Shown here in pieces: positions 1 to 8,135 of a stretch of 11,777 nucleotides of DNA (within the stretch, counting starts at the first letter, position 1; each line of letters begins with the position of its first letter). Source of the DNA: Saksenaea vasiformis B4078 (lineage: Eukaryota; Mucoromycota; Mucoromycetes; Mucorales; Saksenaeaceae); contig JNDT01001161.1 in the NCBI GenBank assembly GCA_000697055.1, positions 1-11,777 of the forward strand. Direction: 5' to 3'. Under the pieces are notes generated by a model. The model was not told the origin of the DNA, did not search any database, and saw only the letters and a list, made by a program, of their open reading frames with translations. The position numbers and the translations under genes were made by a program.

Positions 1-1351
1 GGATGTTGATTTCAGCAATAGCATCTCTGTTCGATACTCGTGGCACGTGCTAACGGCATGAACGTTTGCCCATTTCCACGGCTTCATGTCTGATCGTCCC
101 TTCATTTTCTAAACTTCGCTCTTGGAATTTCGGACATATCTCCAAAGCCAAGCGCTAATCGGCTAAGATAACGTGGGCACACTTCTACAAATTGTGTTAA
201 CATCCTTTATATAATGAAAGGAGCTCAGAAACCTTCTTCTGTCAACTCAGTTCTATCAGCTTTCTCTGGATGGATCCTGTCGGAGCATTGAGACGTTCTG
301 TCATGGAACTAGATCATGCGACATCCCCAAAGGCTATGGTCGTGGTTTTTTACTTTTTTTATTGTTGCTTCGACAGAGAGAATCTTCGTGTTTCCTTGAT
401 AACTTTGTGAGCGTCTCTCGCAAAGCACGTTTGATTGCTCTCTGAGAGGCATTTGACAATCCAAACGTTTCCTTTTGCTATGAAGTTCGATTTGTTTTCT
501 AGGATATAATGGCGTTTGGAATCCATCCGTCGTATCCAGCAGCTATAGCGTAACGAAAGATCATACTGACAGTGAATATCATCTCATCTTCCAATTATGC
601 ACTAAGCAATACTTATGCACCAACAAAGGGGACGTATAATACAAAGTAAGAAAATTGTTCAGTAGCTCTCTTTATCCGCGTAACAAAAACACACTAGAAG
701 TTTACAGGTAAACCATGTTTTATCAAATAATTTTGAAACTCATTGCCAATTTTTCTGTCAAGCGACTGTACTAAGCTGCTGATCTACTGCTGGCTATTCC
801 AACACAGTGCACATTGCTGTATATGGTTCCGTGACTTTCTAGAGAAAGGCCCCAGGCCCCAAGAGTGCGATCCATTTTCGGCCATAGGTTTGCCACTAAA
901 TAGAAAGAAATAGGTATTATCAAAACTGAATTCTCTACGCTGAACTGCAACGAAAAACGGAGTGAGTAGTTTCAATCTCCAGGCCATTTTTCAATTCTGA
1001 GAGCAGTGTGATGGAGCTTTTGGACAACGAAAGAAGCGTCTTTGAAGGCCGGTTCTATGGTACCTGCCTTCAAAATGACCTGTGAGAGCGTCAAAAACTC
1101 CGTCAGCAACCTACTCCAAGAAATCCGTCTATTAATGTCAAGCATAGCTTCTCACGATGTAGTCTTGATAAAGGTTCATCAATTATCATACAAACATAGA
1201 CCGTTTGGTACAACAATTTAAAATTAATTTCACGTATAACGTCATCTATCTCCTAGACATATCGTTTCCTACTACTGTTTATTAAACAAATTTTAAGCTT
1301 ATCTATATAAATTTTGCGTCCATGAGGACCGACACAGTTTGCGGGTGCCAC

Positions 1352-1375
1352 ACCCCGCACCATTTCGGTGGGGGT
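1352..1375. repeat. GC-rich inverted repeat (hairpin)
   Basis: ACCCCGCACC (1352-1361) can pair with GGTGGGGGT (1367-1375) around a 5-nt loop, giving nine base pairs with one bulged G. No gene end lies next to it, so no terminator or regulatory role is claimed. Confidence 0.5.
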
Positions 1376-1522
1376 GGGAGAAGAGGTTTGTGGCTTCCAT
1401 GGATCGGCCAATTTCTTCATTTTACGACCAGGAATCTAAACAATCAATCAAAAGACATGAGTTTCTGTATGAATAGTCAAACCCAATACATATCGGGGAC
1501 GCTTCATGTGGGAAACGGAGCC

Positions 1523-1555
1523 AAAAAAAAAAAAAAGAAAGAAAGAAAGAAAGAA
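1523..1555 (+). repeat. Poly(A) run followed by (GAAA)n microsatellite
   Basis: Fourteen A residues (1523-1536) run straight into four to five GAAA units (1537-1554). It is a simple repeat. A poly(A) start could mark the tail of an old retroposon, but I see no matching target-site duplication or element body upstream. Confidence 0.85.
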
Positions 1556-3089
1556 TTTCATGCGTCCCTTTTAAATACTGTCACTTTGAAGGTTCGGATT
1601 GGTACGTTGGGGAACCTATTACAATGGACCAGCGCAATACACCTTTGATCTAGAAGTAAAGGTACCTGAGACTTTGTGTAAAAGCTCTCGGGTATCCACT
1701 GGAAGATTGATTTGATACCAACGCAAAGTGGTGTTTAGATGACGCATATGTCTATTCAAAATCCACTAATTTCGATTCTCATATATTTCGCCCTGTTTGT
1801 CAACCCCTGATTTGAAATCAGCTGGAACCGACGCATTCTACAAACTTAAGCATCCGGAGAGCGTCATACTAAAGTGGGTGACAGTATTTTCTGGTCAGTA
1901 CATCCGCGTGACTGAGCGGATCCGTGTCTAGCGTATTTGGAAATTGCGAGCAACGTTTGCATCGCTAGAGAAAACCTAGCGTAAAAGAATTTTTATATCT
2001 GAGGCGTCGCCACATGGGCCTGCATTTCGTATATTGACCACTTTATGCCACCGTATGTACCGTTTACGCCAACGAATACAGCTTTTAAGAGATCGAAGAT
2101 TACTGTATTAAAATTTAATCACCGCAGAATTGCGTCTTTTCATCAACGGGCAGTTGTCTCCAGTTTCATGCCCAGGACAACATGCTGCGCTAGGTTTACC
2201 CTTTCCTCACCATAGCGGGCGTTGTATGAATCGTCTGCATCTGTCAAAGGCAGAGTATAGCAAAGAAGTGATATCGTTTTGGCAATGGTACCGCAACGCT
2301 TGATCATATCTAAATGGGACATGCCCTGTTCCTGCCAAGACTTGCATAAAAAACGAAGATGCCCCATACGTTTCCATAGTGTTTACCAACAAAGGCTGGA
2401 CAGACTGGTAATGCTCTAACCCATGCTAGGGTGGCCGATGGAGACAACGGGTATGGCAAGGTACGGTTTCAATGTCTGCAAGTTAAAACTTCCTCGACAG
2501 GCTAGTAACTATCTTCTGTCTTGTGAAACATTGCTAGACGTGCTCAAAGTCTGGTGCAAGTACGCTGACTCACGAGACTTCGTCTATATCTTCTGGAATA
2601 TGCACAAGAAGACGATGTTCTATGCTTCCCAAATCTCAGATAAGCTTAGAAAGTCGCCGGTTCGATTTCCTCGGGAAAAGTTCATCCCATGTGTACCTCG
2701 GCTTACGTATTGACACGGAATTTTCTTTTGAGAGCCTCCAGGTCCTGCAGGGTTTGTGAGCAGTTCGTCGGCGTTTGCAAAGAAAAAAAAAAGAGTCGAA
2801 TGAATACCTATTTGTTGAACCCTTGCATGTATCTAGTTCTTCTATTAAGTTCATCTCGTGGACAATAAAATGCATGATGCTGCATTATAGAGTACTAAAG
2901 TTTAACGCACCTGTGAATAAGGACCTCACCTCATACTTTTCCTTTGCACTAGCATTGCAATGAGGCCACCTTTATTGGTAAAGCAGAATGTTTTTTTTTA
3001 TCTTTTTGGTTACAGAGTATAAGGAACATAGTACAATCGAGACAAGGATGAGATGAAAGGAAAAAAGAAGAGTTTGTTTGTGTTTTGTT

Positions 3090-3233
3090 TTATAAAAATG
3101 TATGTACACTGTCCAGATCGCAATCCGAACTCAACGACGAATCATCTGCTCCGCTATCATACGACGGTGCATCCGAAAGCGACATCGAAGAAGTTGAAGA
3201 AGAAGGATAAGGAAGTGGAAATGATGAATGAAG

Positions 3234-3264
<31 letters not shown>

Positions 3265-3538
3265 TCTGTGAAGGAAAACGATTGGCGACGATGATAAGAA
3301 AGTTCATAAAGGCAAGACTTGTAACTGACATTATAAGATCGTCTGGATAGTTTCGTGGCTGGAAGACGATCACAGGTGGCGTAAGCCTTGGATGCTTCGT
3401 TTGCCTGGCAAAGAGTGGAACAGAAGTTCATATTCTGCGGAAGCTTGTTAGCTTTCTCTATCTAATTTTTCTTTCCTCGCAGATGCTTACGTCTTCTGGC
3501 AGACGCTTTTCACAGTACAAACAAATATTGAGATCCAT
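3090..3538 (-). CDS. Ecl1-like lifespan regulatory factor (small cysteine-motif protein)
   Basis: Two exons on the minus strand: 3538-3491 (16 codons) and 3434-3090, giving 130 residues. The intron (3490-3435, 56 nt) starts GTAAGC, carries a perfect GCTAAC branch point and ends CCGCAG, in phase 0. The joined N-terminus begins MDLNICLYCEKRLPED and continues NMNFCSTLCQ, giving C6-X2-C9-X11-C21-X3-C25. This is the layout of fungal Ecl1/Ecl2/Ecl3 proteins (Pfam life-span regulatory factor), small proteins that extend chronological lifespan in fission yeast under nutrient limitation; the cysteines probably bind zinc. The rest is Ser-rich, with ten serines in a row (about residues 74-83) and an acidic Ser/Asp tail ending DSVHTFL. 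The start was chosen because family members begin just before the first CxxC; the leader upstream is pyrimidine-rich on the coding strand. Family membership is inferred from the motif and size. Other small zinc-ribbon proteins are the alternative. Confidence 0.78.
3234..3263 (+). repeat. (TGA)10 trinucleotide microsatellite inside the Ecl1-like gene
   Basis: Ten perfect TGA units on the plus strand, read as TCA (Ser) codons on the minus strand. They encode the poly-serine run of the Ecl1-like protein. Length changes would keep the frame, so the tract could vary between strains. Confidence 0.95.
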
Positions 3539-3606
3539 ATACAAAAAGAGAGAAAAAGGACGAAAGTTGCGAGAGAAGAGGTTGGGAAAAACTTACATAC
3601 ATAGAG

Positions 3607-3625
3607 TATATATATATATATATAT
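3607..3625. repeat. (TA)n microsatellite
   Basis: Nine TA units about 70 nt upstream of the Ecl1-like start codon, inside its presumed 5' leader or promoter. A short CA run follows at about 3648-3656. Confidence 0.9.
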
Positions 3626-3642
3626 TCACAATGGCATCTGAC

Positions 3643-3731
3643 CTGCGCACACACACAGACGCGCAGACACATGCACTGCACTCGGTTGGGAAAAGTCACA
3701 CCACGTTTCGAGAGAAGGATCAACAACTTAC
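3643..3731 (-). other. Candidate 5'-UTR intron of the Ecl1-like gene
   Basis: On the minus strand a GTAAGT donor (from 3731) precedes a TGTGTGTGCGCAG acceptor (ending 3643), 89 nt apart, about 105 nt upstream of the start codon. A second GTAAGT lies near 3595 with no good acceptor before the start codon. Splicing here is inferred from motifs only; no clear CTAAC branch point is visible. Confidence 0.3.
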
Positions 3732-3825
3732 CGAATAATCGTACGTGGGAATCCAAACACATAGGCATGAACACAGATCCTACCTCATCCGGAAGACGGT
3801 CAAAACCCAAACACACTGCAGACAA

Positions 3826-4525
3826 TGATACTTCGGCTTACTTTTTTCTTACTTTTTTAAAAAAAACAATAATTTGAAACAGATCTCATGTCGAGGACTG
3901 TACGACATCTTCTGTCCCTTTTTCTCTTGTTCACGTGTGGTGATGCTTCTTAAGTACCAAAAGTGAATCGAACCAACTGAGCTATTGCATCAATTCCATT
4001 TAATTACAGACTTTTGCTTTCAAGTAATTTCCAAAGTCAAAATATCTATTCCGAAATATGTTTAACGTTAAGCTCATATTGTAATTATATTCTCGGGAAT
4101 CATAAGGCACGCGAGCAACCCGATCAAACGGGTGCTACTGGCACGATTTCCAATCATTATACAAAAAGTGAAGTCAGATGGATTGACCATAGTTCTCAGT
4201 CTTTGCAAAATATATCACCACACGTGGTTTGTGTACATCGTACTGTTTCGACGCGAGACTGTTCCATGCATGGTGCCGCTGATAACCTCTCGTCAACGGC
4301 TTTGCCTCGGTTCACAACGTTTTTTATGATGCATTATGTTGGGCCATAATCAACGGCCAACGTCATGCAGATGCTCTATGGAAACGTGCCTTTTATCGCG
4401 GTACATCGACTTATGTGATCGAGAGATTTTAATACAAAAAAGATGAAATACAATTGGAAGAGTGAACATGAAGATTTTCTATCAGAGTCGATGTTATCCA
4501 TGAATGTAGTGGTTGTCTGTACAAC
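3826..4525. other. Intergenic region between the Ecl1-like and DUF7137-like genes
   Basis: About 700 nt separate the upstream side of the Ecl1-like gene from the 3' end of the DUF7137-like gene; both are read on the minus strand. Short open frames at 4014-4349 and 4132-4329 overlap in different frames and show no family features. A tRNA-like fragment lies at 3962-3990. Otherwise only the Ecl1-like promoter and the downstream gene's 3' UTR are expected here. Confidence 0.6.
3962..3990 (-). pseudogene. Possible tRNA fragment (D-arm box fused to T-arm box)
   Basis: Read on the minus strand, TAGCTCAGTTGG matches the A box/D arm of many eukaryotic tRNAs, and it runs directly into GGTTCGATTC, the usual B box/T loop; the two overlap at GG. 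The anticodon region that should lie between them is missing and no complete cloverleaf can be drawn. The simplest reading is a tRNA remnant that lost its middle by recombination at the repeated GGTT. Chance similarity cannot be excluded. Confidence 0.3.
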
Positions 4526-5653
4526 TTAATAAAGGAGTCCAAAGATGAACATCGCTGACGTGATACATGCAATGCCAAACCCAACGCCCAAAGGTCCAAA
4601 CGTATCGCGTAGCTTCCTGGCTGCATTGTTAAGGCAGGTAGGACAAGTGCTTGCTATTATGCATGTTAGTCAAGTCTCATTTTGCTCGCAGTAAACACTT
4701 ACGATCGGTGTATGGCGTATAACTCTCCGGAAGGTAAAACGCGATTGTCATCCGTACTTGGTCGGGTCTGAACCATCCTGGCGGGTAGGCTGTCGGTGTT
4801 GGTCCACGTTGATCATACAACTGAATCGTATAAAAGCCCTGCATCAACGGAGTGGCGGCCGGAACATCGGACATGTGCCAGACGGCGCTTGTAGCCAAGC
4901 CGTCCATTGTTGCGATGGTATACGTCACCTTGAAAGGATTAACCGCGGCCAACGTTAAATTTACAGGTCGCACTTTCAGAGACGTGAATTTCCAGACGAA
5001 GGTAGCATTTTCTTTGGGATCGATACGATACAGAGGATTCACTGATTTGCTGCTGGTTGGTGTCAAGAAGGTCACGGCAGCACCCAGTCCGTCTGTGAAG
5101 TTTCCACTGGTCGGCAGTCCCGCGATAGGATTTCCAGTGGCGTTGTTTGGCTGCGACGGGTTGTTAGGCTGAGTGCCGTTGCCTGGAGCAGCACCACCGC
5201 TGGGAGCAGGTGTGGGAGAACCACCTGGGGTTGCTTGTGTACCTGATGGGTTGGTTGATCCTGAAGGTTGTTGTGAGCCCGAAGGCTGTTGTGAGCCTGA
5301 AGGTTGTTGCGAGCCCGAGGGTTGAGCTCCACCCGAGGGATTTTGCGAGCCTGACGGCTGGGGCGTGTTCGGCGATGGTGGCGGGTTCGCTGATGGGGAA
5401 GGATTGTTTGGTGGTGGCTGTTCTTGAGCTGAGAAATAACAGAGCGTGTCAGCATATGTTTGTCAACAATCATCTCAATCTACCTTGAGGAACTACATAA
5501 AAACATGGGATGAGTTATACGAGGACAGATGTTTCAATGGCGTTTACCTCTCTTAACAAGGTCATTCTCGGCAACCTCTGCAGTTGTCAAAACAGAGAGA
5601 ATAGCTAGCACTGTTAACAACAGAGCAACGAATCGTGCACAAGGCCGGACCAT
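4526..5653 (-). CDS. Secreted, membrane-anchored cell-surface protein with DUF7137-like domain
   Basis: Three minus-strand exons: 5653-5548, 5428-4703 and 4620-4526, summing to 927 nt (308 residues plus stop). Intron 1 (5547-5429) runs GTAAAC to TTTCTCAG. Intron 2 (4702-4621) runs GTAAGT through GACTAACA to ATGCAG. Residues 1-25 form a signal peptide (basic start, then a run of L/V/A), followed by a Lys-Arg Kex2 site at 34-35. Residues 36-150 are a Pro/Ser/Gln/Gly linker with PSGSQQ repeats (about 59-100). Residues 154-277 form a beta-rich domain (TFLTP, sequons NAT and NLT, FYTIQLYDQRGP, near-end SYTPYTD) resembling fungal DUF7137. The last exon gives a hydrophobic helix (about 286-307) ending FIFGLLY with almost no tail, so a type I membrane or GPI-like anchor is likely. 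A plain read-through of exon 2 stops at 4677 and would miss the anchor. Molecular function is unknown; a cell-wall or surface role is inferred. Confidence 0.82.
5235..5360 (-). repeat. In-frame PSGSQQ tandem repeat (18-nt units)
   Basis: Residues 59-100 of the DUF7137-like protein repeat the hexapeptide PSGSQQ, with three near-perfect central copies and more diverged flanking ones (PSGSQN, PSGGAQ, PSGSTN, PSGTQ). The 18-nt DNA units differ mainly at third positions (TCA/TCG, CAA/CAG), which indicates selection on the peptide. It is a likely extended, O-glycosylated stalk that could vary in length. Confidence 0.85.
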
Positions 5654-5705
5654 CGTTACTCGAGTATGTGCAATAATAAACTGCTCGTCTGGAGGAAAAA
5701 AAAGC

Positions 5706-5716
5706 TATTTATAAAT
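5706..5716 (-). promoter_or_regulatory. TATA-like box of the DUF7137-like gene
   Basis: On the minus strand TTTATAAATAG lies about 53-63 nt upstream of the start codon at 5653. This spacing would put transcription start shortly before the ATG. The call rests on sequence match and position only. Confidence 0.5.
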
Positions 5717-5727
5717 GAAAACTTATC

Positions 5728-5760
5728 ACCGGACTATGGTTACTCGGACAAATGTCGGAC
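5728..5760. promoter_or_regulatory. Cluster of three CGGAC motifs upstream of the DUF7137-like gene
   Basis: CGGAC occurs on the plus strand at 5730-5734, 5745-5749 and 5756-5760, just beyond the TATA-like box of the divergent minus-strand gene. CGG-containing repeats are the usual targets of fungal Zn2Cys6 regulators, so this may be an upstream activating site. No specific regulator is proposed. Confidence 0.3.
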
Positions 5761-6330
5761 TACCCCTTTGTTGCGTGCCTGTGCTGGGTTTTCCCAGTTA
5801 TCCAATCTTGCACGTCGGAACATGAAGTAGGTTCCCATGCAAGGTCTGGAAATAAGGGCATTTGCTTTTACAGTGGCACTTCATCCACTTGCGTATCCGT
5901 ACCTGCACATGTTCATACACGAATCCCTATCATCCAAAAGTTAAAAGCGGTGACTTTCAGGAGACAATCAACATCTGTATATATATCGTGATCTGCAGTA
6001 AGAACTAATTAATGATCAAAAAAGACGTTCCCTAAATCGTAAGCATTATTTCCAAAAAGATTTTTTTTCAAAGTATAAAGGAAGTTTATGACGAGAAAAC
6101 ACAATGCCTATTAAAATAGGAGTTTTCACTGTTAGAAATTTTTTCGAGTTAAATAGGAGGAAGTACTTCACACGCAGAAATCCAGCAAATGACACAAAAT
6201 TACATACTTGCCTTGATGTACCATTCTTAAAGTCAAATTAATCTGCATCAGAAGAATGGAAACTTGAAATTTTATGCCAAAGAGCTTGCAAACACAACTC
6301 AGCGTCTGATGGATTGTAACTAAATCTGTC

Positions 6331-6358
6331 CCGGAAAATGATAAACCAACTTTTCCGG
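6331..6358. repeat. Perfect 8-bp inverted repeat
   Basis: CCGGAAAA (6331-6338) and TTTTCCGG (6351-6358) are exact reverse complements around a 12-nt spacer. It could be a protein-binding palindrome or a hairpin; no adjacent gene end supports a terminator. Confidence 0.6.
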
Positions 6359-6605
6359 AATCAGTTAGCTAACTTACTCAGATTAGAACAAACCATAATT
6401 CATATCGCTTTGTAGACGTTTACAATCGCATGGGAGTGGGTGTTGATCTCGGATAGACCTCAAGTCACTGTAAGATTATATGTATCATCAATACCAAAAC
6501 ATGCGCATATACGTAGCTGCGTTCTTTTCTTTGTGGACAGCGTCGCTGTGACCGGACTATCGAACAAGGTACACATATGCGATCTTTGTTGCACGTCGGA
6601 CATTC

Positions 6606-6639
6606 AGCTCCGCCCCGATATCTAGCACTGGGTGGAGCT
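6606..6639. repeat. 10-bp inverted repeat
   Basis: AGCTCCGCCC (6606-6615) pairs with GGGTGGAGCT (6630-6639) with one G-T pair and a 14-nt loop. No function is assigned. Confidence 0.5.
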
Positions 6640-7022
6640 CAGGTGAATTGCATGTAAAAGAAAGATTGGATCTTTGCAAGTAACATCAGCGCTTCAATCT
6701 CTTTAATAGTTTTCTTTTTTTTCAAAAAACATTCGCAATTTTCGCAGTGAGCTTTCATTTGTTTTACAAGCACATACGTGACACAAACCCTTAGAAAGGC
6801 ATGTCGGATAATAAAGCTCCATTACGCTGTTCCCGCCGATCATGGTACTCTTCATTTGACACAAGCGAAGCATTATTACTTCTCGAGAAGCCTAGCTTGG
6901 TGTGTCTAGCTGGCCCTATATCGAAGCAGTTAACACTCAAAAGGAAAATATAGAAAGGTCGGAAGACAAATCATTTCTTTCGAAAGCGGCGGATGAAGGT
7001 AAAAACGGTATGCAAACGTGAC

Positions 7023-7030
7023 CTATATAA
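7023..7030 (+). promoter_or_regulatory. TATATAAA box before a 41-codon open frame
   Basis: A clean TATA motif lies about 46 nt before ATG 7076, which opens a 41-codon frame ending with TAA at 7199-7201. The frame has a hydrophobic end (ACFFVSMFVFNIT). The box-to-ATG distance is normal for a fungal gene, but the product is unrecognised and the match may be accidental. Confidence 0.25.
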
Positions 7031-7254
7031 AGCTCTTCTTTTAATTGGTTGGCTTTAGATAGCTCTTCACGATCCATGAGCAACGGCTGTCAGAGCAATT
7101 TACAGTCACCGCTTTCTTTGTCTCCTTGTGGGAACGTGCCAAGCTTAAAAACAGCTGGTGCATGCTTCTTTGTATCAATGTTTGTTTTTAACATTACTTA
7201 AGATACAGTGGTCTGTTCACAGCCGTCATCTCTTGTTACATGTCTGACATTTAT

Positions 7255-7560
7255 TGCGTACATATCTGTACCATTTCGAACAAGAAGAACTACGCTACAC
7301 TAAATAAACCTTGCGCCTCTGAAGAGACAGGTTTTCGCTAAAGAAGAATCGAATATGCGGCCATTAGCACATCGATTTTTCGTCTGAAGCTTCATCAACT
7401 TACATGAGCTTGGTCTTCAGCGGACGCAAGATTTATTCCAGCAGCATAAAAATAATTCATGGTTAGTAAATGAAATGATGCTTGGATGCCTTCTCACTTA
7501 CCCCCCGAAGGGGTAACCCCGCCACTTTTGAACGGCGTCCAGAGGATTGAAGCGATACAT
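7255..7560 (-). CDS. Putative spliced microprotein or non-coding transcript, unrecognised
   Basis: The minus strand shows two consecutive introns with near-ideal signals. Intron 1 (7501-7415, 87 nt) starts GTAAGT and contains TTACTAACC. Intron 2 (7403-7338, 66 nt) starts GTAAGT, contains TGCTAATG and ends TTCTTCTTTAG. They flank an 11-nt exon (7414-7404). An AATAAA follows at about 7255-7250. The best coding path starts at ATG 7560 with MYRFNPLDAVQKWRGYPFG and, through the microexon, reaches TAG at 7302-7300, for 35 residues. Skipping the microexon gives a 33-residue product ending RRKVYLV; retaining intron 2 also stays open to the same TAG. A further acceptor (GCTGTTTAG near 7680) suggests an upstream 5' exon. 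I do not recognise the product. It could be a small mitochondrial or membrane-associated subunit, or the transcript may be non-coding. Splicing is well supported; the coding call is weak. Confidence 0.4.
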
Positions 7561-7823
7561 CGTCTTGCAAACTATTGCGGGAGATGAGCGACCCTGAGTG
7601 TGCGACGACGTTTACGTACTTTGAGTGAGGCCATAAAGCGCCAACATGGCCAAGACGGTTCGGGACAGCGGTCATGCAGCCTAAACAGCATACAAAAAAT
7701 ACATGTAATAAAAGTTGACATCCGTACCGGGAATGTTTGTACCAACAGAGCCAAAGAAGAAGAAAAAAAAGGAAAAAGAAGTGTTCCCTCTAAATATGCA
7801 TCACTTTCCGTTATCTGAGACAT

Positions 7824-8135
7824 CCTTTTTGTGTGAGAGAAAAGGAATCTATCTTCAACACGACTTTCGCATGAGACACCGTTTTTATGAGTCAAACGAA
7901 CCCGATCACTGGTACGTCCCCTTGCATGAATCGATGGTACCGCGTCACCGCCACGCTTTCTGCCTGAGATCAAAAGAACCGTGCCTTTCACGCACCCTAG
8001 GCATGAAACAAAAAGTTCCGATCATTGCCACGCCTTTTGTATGAGACGATAGGACCGTATCTTTAACACGGGATAATCGAGCCCCATCTTTAACATGTCC
8101 TTTGCACGAGACAATGAAACCCTGTCTCTGACATA
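7824..8135 (+). repeat. Decayed minisatellite, about 38-nt unit, roughly 8 copies
   Basis: Successive units start at about 7824, 7863, 7917, 7956, 7993, 8033, 8071 and 8098. Most are 37-40 nt; one is expanded (54 nt) and one truncated (27 nt). Each carries a core like CCTTTGCATGAGAC, then a middle like GAACCGTATCTTT, and ends near AACACG. Copies 7993-8032, 8033-8070 and 8098-8135 are the most alike. A partial core (CTTTCCGTTATCTGAGACAT, 7804-7823) precedes the array. Open frames crossing it on both strands are by-products of the repeat. Confidence 0.75.

Larger units (their letters stand above)
1..3050. other. Gene-poor region without convincing coding sequence
   Basis: About 3 kb in which I find no gene I can support. 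Open frames are short, lie on both strands, and lack recognisable domains or a chain of compatible splice sites. The longest (1322-1648 plus, 2423-2713 plus, 2143-2367 minus, 2636-2875 minus) have random-looking composition. A TATA-like TTTATATAATG at 206-216 lies 54 nt before an ATG at 270 that opens a 46-codon frame ending at 410, but its product has no visible family features. The stretch also holds an A-run with GAAA repeats (1523-1555) and a GC-rich hairpin (1352-1375). It may be intergenic DNA or very old, decayed mobile DNA; nothing here distinguishes the two. Confidence 0.6.
5761..7229. other. Intergenic region with inverted repeats
   Basis: About 1.5 kb without a supportable gene. 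Open frames at 5752-5991 and 6440-6625 (plus) lack family features. It holds two hairpins (6331-6358 and 6606-6639), a TATATAAA box at 7023-7030 and, about 46 nt later, an ATG at 7076 that opens a 41-codon frame of unknown merit. A pair of short motifs at 5728-5737 and 5808-5819 recurs in the same order at 6551-6560 and 6589-6600. Confidence 0.55.

Noticed and set aside
1322..1648. 108-codon plus-strand frame just after a TATATAA at 1304-1310
   Set aside because: The TATA motif is only about 12-15 nt before the ATG, too close for normal use. The product is low-complexity (poly-Lys from the A-run, Gly/His-rich start) and matches no family I recognise.
2654..2672. GGTTCGATTTCC resembling a tRNA B box
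   Set aside because: The T stem does not pair, and no A box lies at a proper distance upstream.
2423..2713. 96-codon plus-strand frame with protein-like composition, preceded by a CTAACCCATGCTAG acceptor-like site
   Set aside because: No donor or upstream exon fits, no family features are visible, and overlapping minus-strand frames are equally long.
3487..3825. 112-codon minus-strand frame upstream of and overlapping the Ecl1-like first exon
   Set aside because: It is in a different frame from the CLYC motif, includes the TA and CA microsatellites, and reads like a leader region.
5072..5473. 133-codon minus-strand frame rich in His, Gln and Arg
   Set aside because: It is a shadow of the Pro/Ser/Gln linker of the DUF7137-like gene in another frame.
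6110..6255. Minus-strand mini-gene starting MQINLTLRMVHQG with a GTATGT...CTAACAG...AATAG intron
   Set aside because: The joined frame stops after about 20 residues and shows no real similarity to ubiquitin-like proteins beyond the first letters.
6317..6380. Plus-strand intron-like segment GTAACT...GCTAACTTACTCAG
   Set aside because: The sequence on both sides has no open frame worth joining; early stops follow every nearby ATG.
7572..7991. 139-codon minus-strand frame and the 109-codon plus-strand frame at 7715-8044
   Set aside because: Both owe most of their length to the decayed minisatellite and neither shows a domain.
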